DNA from: a virus
Strand: one strand, 5' to 3'
Length of the DNA stretch: 63,671 bases
IMG/VR virus record: IMGVR_UViG_3300042894_002234
Coordinates: 1-63,671 of that record
Of the stretch, positions 59,301-63,671 are shown piece after piece; positions within the stretch are counted from its first letter, which is position 1, and every line of letters begins with the position of its first letter. The notes under the pieces are model-generated. The model searched no databases. It saw only the letters and a program-made list of their open reading frames with translations, and was not told the origin of the DNA. The position numbers were made by a program, and so were the translations under genes.

Positions 59301-62300
59301 TATTCTTTTTCCCAAATTACTTCTTCTGATTTAAGTTTCATTAATCCTGAATTTAAACTTGTTGTAGGAGTAGTAGTTTTTGTACTACTACTCTTAGATT
59401 TAGTTGGAGCAGGACTAGATGATTTTTGTTGAACTGGAGCCGATTTAGTTACAATAGCTGGTTTAGGTGCTTGTTGAACTGTTCTAGCAGAAGCTGGGGC
59501 AGAAGCTGGAGCTTTAGGTTTAACTAATGTTTTAGGAGTAGAAGCTGGTTTATTAAGTTTTAGTTCTTTATCCATTTCTTTTTGAAATAATATATCTAGA
59601 TCAATAGGAGTTCTATTATTATTAGCTTGTGTAATAGCTTGAGAAACTCTTGAAGCAACTAATACCATTCTTTCTGGTGGTATTTTTCCAATATATTTAG
59701 ATGCTAATTCTATTAATTTAGGACCATATTTTGCAGCTAATTGAGTTGTCAACTCAGCTACACGCATACCCGCTAACGCTGTATTAAGTGCTGCTTTTTG
59801 AGCAACTGGTACTGCTGCTTTAAAACCTGCAGCAGCTCCTTTATAAAGTCCTTTTCCAATTGCATATGGTATTTCTGGAATAATCATAGGATCTGTAACA
59901 ATATCTAATCCTAGTTTTTCTCCTTCGCTCATTTGTGAATTTCTTGAAACAGTAGTACTAGGAGACTCAAATAAACCAGTTAACAAATAATTACCAGTTT
60001 TTTGTGGAAGAGTAAACATATTACCAAAATAATCCAATACGCCATCTGAACCATTAAAAGGTATTAATTCTTTTAATGATTGCATAGCTCTTGGATCCTC
60101 TCTTGGATCATTCCAATCACTACTAAATTCAACATTACTCCAATTTTTACCAACTCTATCCCAATAACCTGTAGGTTCATTATCATTATTTTTAACATTA
60201 CCTCTACCTGTAAGTAATGAACCAATTTGTTGAATAGGATTTCTATCTACTTGGTTACCTCCTTGATATATAGGTAATATTGGACCACCCATTATATTAG
60301 TACCGCCTATTTTATAAGGTGTTATTTTAAATTTAGGTTTATAGTTATCGGAACTACTACTGTCTCTTGGCACTTCATTATCCCAAGTACGAAATTTAGG
60401 TAAAGAGTCTACACTATTAATTTTACGAGGATATGTTTTAATATCTTTAGAAATTCTATTAAGAAGTGCACTATTTGAAACTTGACCTTTCTTTTGATAT
60501 CTTTCTAAATTAGAACCACCATATGCATATTCCTCATAAGAAGGTCTACGACTACTTAAAGTTTCATAATCCATCATATATCTAGGATCTCTAGAATCAC
60601 GTTCTTCTTGATACTGAGGAAAGAATTGTTCAAGCATATTAGCTTGTCTACTTTGACTAAATGGTTTAGGTTGTAAACCTCTTATAATTTCATAAGGGTT
60701 GTCTATACCTTCTGCTTTAAATCTTTGTTGCCAATAATCTGCACCATTAACTCCACCATCAATATCAGTGATCCTTCCTCTAGCTTCATTGATTAATCTA
60801 CGTTCAATGTCTTTACGAGTTTCAGGGATATCATCATATCCTGTATTTTTATAAGGTCCACCATTTCTCATAGCAGGTTGACCCATTTGTTCAGGCATTG
60901 GTTCCATTTGCTCTTGCATCATTCTTGGATCCATCTGCTGTTGCATCATTTGTTCCTGCATAGCTGGATCCATTTGTTGTTGCATTTCAGGATCTTCTTG
61001 TTCAGGATCTGCTGATTCAGGCAATAACATTTGTGGATCAATACCTGCTTTCTCTAAGTATGGACCAGCAATTAATGGAATACCACTAGGGAATCCTTTC
61101 TTAGCTTCTTGTATAATAGCAATCTGACCTAATTTATAAATCATACTTTCAACCATCATCTGAGCAGTTTTTCTTTCTACTGGATCAGAGTTTTCATTTT
61201 GAAGTACTCCTATATAATCTGAATAATCAAATCTTTTAGCTAAATCCGCAGGTGATGCTGGTTTAGTAGAACCTGTTAATTCTTTAAGAATCTTAGGATC
61301 TTTGATAATCATAGATCTAGTCTTAGAGAATATAAATGTATTCTCAGGAAGACTTAATGGTGTACCACCAGCATAGTGATTCTTACCACCTATCTTAAAG
61401 AATTTAGGTATACCATCTGCTCCACCAGGAGTTACTGCTACTTCACCAACTTCAGCTTCTAGATTAGCAAGTTCTCTTTTAACTGGCTTTAATGTATTAG
61501 ATACTTCACGTTCTGGTTCACCATAAAGAATAGCTTCTGGATGTGAGTAAGGATTAGACATGTAAGGATTCTGTACTTGAGTTCCTACTTTAGCTAACTG
61601 CATACCATATTTACCAAACTCACTAGCATTATAACCCATTGGTATATTTTGATCTGGTCTAAAATTAGCAGTACCTGGTTGTGTATTAGTTACATAATCA
61701 CCTCTACTACCATAATTAGCATCAAATAAATTATCAGAAAGTAATGCCATATCAGCCTGATTTTGTGCTTTCTTAGCTTTACCAGCATTACCCATTGCAC
61801 CAATAAAACCAGAAATAGCGGAACCCATACCTGGCATATTATTTTTTGTTTTAGGTGGAATAAAAGTTGGTCCTGTAGTAAGCTCTTTATCTTTATTTGG
61901 ATTGGTTGCATTACTTGTAATTGGATCATCTTGTGGACCAAAATCAATAGGTGTGTTTAATGATTGATCAGCCATTTTAGTATTTTGAACTGGAGCTGGT
62001 TTTGATTGCGGTCCCATTGGGTTATTAGGATATGCAGCATTAAAATCTTGTAGATAATTATCTACACCAGTATTACCAAAATTCCATGCAGGTGAATTAC
62101 CAAAAGAACCAATACCAGAATTAAATTGTCCAGTTAATACATCAGATTGATATCTTGGTAAACTACCGCCATGTTTAGCTAACATTGATATTAATGCTGT
62201 TGGATCAAATCCACCACCTCCACCACCTGATTTTCCTCCACCAGTTATTCCTGATACTGCTGTTTTTGCTGCTATTCCACCTACTGGACCTGCAAACATA

Positions 62301-63670
62301 GTACCAAGTGCTCCAGCTGCCATAGGTAATACTTTTCCAAGTATACCTCCATTTTGTGCAGTTGGTACATTTCCACCGTACTTACCAAGAAATGATAATA
62401 ATGCAGAAGGATCAAATCCTCCTGCTGCTGCTCCTGCTGCGCCACTTCCAGCTGCTCCTGCACCTCCACCACCTAATACACCACTTAATGCTCCTAATGG
62501 ATTACCTCCACCCCCACCTCCAGTAGCTGGTGCTGCACCAGTTCCACCTTTAGGTTTATCCATTGCATTCATTCCAGCTTTTACTATCATTCCACTACCA
62601 GGAGCAGCAATATTTGCTGCTATCGGTGCTGCAACTTTAGCAACTTCAATAGCTTTACTTGCTGCTTTTCCTACTGTATTTGCAGCACTTTGTGCTAAAT
62701 TTGCAAATGCACCAAATGTATCTCCTTTAGCTTTAAACTGATTAGCATTAGATTGAAATTTACCTGCTGCAGCTAATTTATTAGGATTGTAACCACTACC
62801 ATAATCATAAAATGAAGAACCATCTTCATTTTGAGTAGTGCCACCTGATTGAAAATTTTTAATATCACTATAAACATCTTTTTCTAATGCTTTATCATAA
62901 TTCTGCTGACCATAACCTTGAGCTAATTCTAAAAAAGCTTGAAGCTTAGATTCTGGTTTAGACATATCACTAGCCAACTGACCATTAGAATCACCACCTT
63001 CTTGGAATTTAAAACAGTTAGTTCCTGGTTTACAATTTAATAAACCATTACCTCTTCTTCTTCCTCTCCCACCTCTTCTTTTTCTTTTTAATCTTTTAAA
63101 GAAGTCACCAACATTATCAAAACCATCACCAACACGATCTGCTACATTTTCTAAAAATGGTACTCTTCTTACTGGATTATAATCATCTTCATAATCATAA
63201 CTAGAGTCATCATACTCTTGTTCTGGTGCAGAAGGATTTCTATAAAATGTAGAAGTACCTGTTCTTCTAGGTACACCACCAGGCACTCTTAATGTATCTG
63301 TTATTTCTCTTCCTGATTCATTAGGTATACTTTCTCTAGTAGCAGTTCCATTAGGAATATTTCTTCTCATTGGTCTACCACCTTCAGGGAATGAAGGCCA
63401 TGAAACAACATTACCTGGTGCAGCTACTCTATCACCTCCATCATACCAAGATGGATCTGGAGCATATTGTTCTGTACCAGTATCTGGTGTGTATATATTA
63501 TTAGCACCACCCATCTGCATCATTTGTTCAGGTGACATTTGTTGCATTGATTCTTGTGCTTGTTGTTGACCTCCTTGTAACTCTTGAGCCATTTGATCAA
63601 TAGCTTGTTTTTGTTCTTGAGGATCCATTTGCTGAAGTTCTTGAATAATCTCTTCAGGAGATATTCCCAT
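59300..63670 (-). CDS. Large repeat-rich virion/cargo protein (1456 aa, may continue beyond window)
   Basis: ATG at 63670-63668 is possible, but the frame may continue past the right edge. The N-terminus is Gln/Met-rich. Residues about 380-500 are Gly/Ala-rich and contain two copies of F-D-P-x-A-L-x-x-x-L-x-K-x-G-G. Residues about 760-900 form a conserved-looking domain (G-K-N-H-Y-A-G-G-T-P-L-S-L-P, F-I-F-S-K, K-I-L-K-E-L). A second Gln/Met-rich stretch follows, then a C-terminal hydrophobic segment and a Pro/Ala/Lys linker. GG and P-x-Y/A-Q motifs are scattered through it. A crAss-like internal virion or cargo protein is the best guess. Confidence 0.72.
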   Translation of the reverse strand: MGISPEEIIQELQQMDPQEQKQAIDQMAQELQGGQQQAQESMQQMSPEQMMQMGGANNIYTPDTGTEQYAPDPSWYDGGDRVAAPGNVVSWPSFPEGGRPMRRNIPNGTATRESIPNESGREITDTLRVPGGVPRRTGTSTFYRNPSAPEQEYDDSSYDYEDDYNPVRRVPFLENVADRVGDGFDNVGDFFKRLKRKRRGGRGRRRGNGLLNCKPGTNCFKFQEGGDSNGQLASDMSKPESKLQAFLELAQGYGQQNYDKALEKDVYSDIKNFQSGGTTQNEDGSSFYDYGSGYNPNKLAAAGKFQSNANQFKAKGDTFGAFANLAQSAANTVGKAASKAIEVAKVAAPIAANIAAPGSGMIVKAGMNAMDKPKGGTGAAPATGGGGGGNPLGALSGVLGGGGAGAAGSGAAGAAAGGFDPSALLSFLGKYGGNVPTAQNGGILGKVLPMAAGALGTMFAGPVGGIAAKTAVSGITGGGKSGGGGGGFDPTALISMLAKHGGSLPRYQSDVLTGQFNSGIGSFGNSPAWNFGNTGVDNYLQDFNAAYPNNPMGPQSKPAPVQNTKMADQSLNTPIDFGPQDDPITSNATNPNKDKELTTGPTFIPPKTKNNMPGMGSAISGFIGAMGNAGKAKKAQNQADMALLSDNLFDANYGSRGDYVTNTQPGTANFRPDQNIPMGYNASEFGKYGMQLAKVGTQVQNPYMSNPYSHPEAILYGEPEREVSNTLKPVKRELANLEAEVGEVAVTPGGADGIPKFFKIGGKNHYAGGTPLSLPENTFIFSKTRSMIIKDPKILKELTGSTKPASPADLAKRFDYSDYIGVLQNENSDPVERKTAQMMVESMIYKLGQIAIIQEAKKGFPSGIPLIAGPYLEKAGIDPQMLLPESADPEQEDPEMQQQMDPAMQEQMMQQQMDPRMMQEQMEPMPEQMGQPAMRNGGPYKNTGYDDIPETRKDIERRLINEARGRITDIDGGVNGADYWQQRFKAEGIDNPYEIIRGLQPKPFSQSRQANMLEQFFPQYQEERDSRDPRYMMDYETLSSRRPSYEEYAYGGSNLERYQKKGQVSNSALLNRISKDIKTYPRKINSVDSLPKFRTWDNEVPRDSSSSDNYKPKFKITPYKIGGTNIMGGPILPIYQGGNQVDRNPIQQIGSLLTGRGNVKNNDNEPTGYWDRVGKNWSNVEFSSDWNDPREDPRAMQSLKELIPFNGSDGVLDYFGNMFTLPQKTGNYLLTGLFESPSTTVSRNSQMSEGEKLGLDIVTDPMIIPEIPYAIGKGLYKGAAAGFKAAVPVAQKAALNTALAGMRVAELTTQLAAKYGPKLIELASKYIGKIPPERMVLVASRVSQAITQANNNRTPIDLDILFQKEMDKELKLNKPASTPKTLVKPKAPASAPASARTVQQAPKPAIVTKSAPVQQKSSSPAPTKSKSSSTKTTTPTTSLNSGLMKLKSEEVIWEKE

Positions 63671-63671
63671 A

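Noticed and set aside
29324-63670. Many plus-strand ORFs of 60-118 codons under the giant genes
   Set aside because: They are antisense shadows of long, domain-bearing minus-strand genes and have no linked leaders.
1-63671. Possible use of an alternative genetic code, as in some crAss-like phages
   Set aside because: Plausible genes end in TAA, TAG and TGA in both blocks, and the giant ORFs are open in the standard code, so nothing requires recoding.
1-63671. tRNA genes and CRISPR arrays
   Set aside because: No cloverleaf-like or regularly spaced repeat region was seen; the gene-free gaps are all shorter than 75 bp.

Overview
The window looks like part of a crAss-like (Crassvirales-type) tailed phage genome from an AT-rich member of the Bacteroidota, probably a Flavobacterium/Cellulophaga-type host. 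The grounds are: one 3,488-residue virion protein carrying the DFDID metal-binding motif of crAss-like virion RNA polymerases; neighbouring giant virion proteins with zincin and P-loop motifs; a replication block of DnaB-type helicase, Sak4-like ATPase, SSB, DnaG-type primase, PD-(D/E)XK nuclease and family B DNA polymerase; and host-style Bacteroidota secretion features (signal peptides ending in ..FGQ/..YSQ, a type IX secretion C-terminal domain, PKD domain, A-rich translation starts). TAA, TAG and TGA are all used as stops and the giant ORFs are open in the standard code, so no stop recoding is needed.

Layout. Positions 1-2101 (+) hold three exported, host-like surface genes (Ig-like fragment, CHU_C/T9SS protein, beta-propeller/PKD protein). 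Positions 2103-13198 (+) hold small accessory genes plus an HNH nuclease, SF2 helicase, a first AAA+/VWA pair, a small zincin and thymidylate synthase. A minus-strand lysis-type cassette (holin-like and spanin-like genes, 14218-15330, and one unknown gene at 13188-13508) is set inside this block and interleaved with a plus-strand uracil-DNA glycosylase. Positions 15400-29155 (+) carry the replication and nucleotide-metabolism genes and a second AAA+/VWA pair. The plus and minus blocks converge on a bidirectional terminator at 29162-29187. From 29186 to the right edge everything is on the minus strand: a 43-residue basic protein, then six genes for very large virion/cargo proteins (2706, 3488, 1889, 926, 623 and 328 aa) and a 1456-aa repeat- and Gln/Gly-rich protein reaching the edge, separated by at most 60 nt.

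How the genes work together (inference from family knowledge): the giant minus-strand proteins are made late, packaged and ejected with the DNA, so that the ejected polymerase can transcribe the plus-strand early genes. These replicate the genome (HTH protein, DnaB helicase, primase, SSB, PolB with a C-terminal clamp-binding motif), process it (Sak4, PD-(D/E)XK, HNH, GIY-YIG) and manage the dNTP/uracil pool (ThyA, UDG, MazG-like, DUF1599-like). Capsid, portal, terminase and endolysin genes are not seen here and presumably lie beyond the window. The stretches without a gene are all under 75 bp and are described as terminators, hairpins or promoter candidates.
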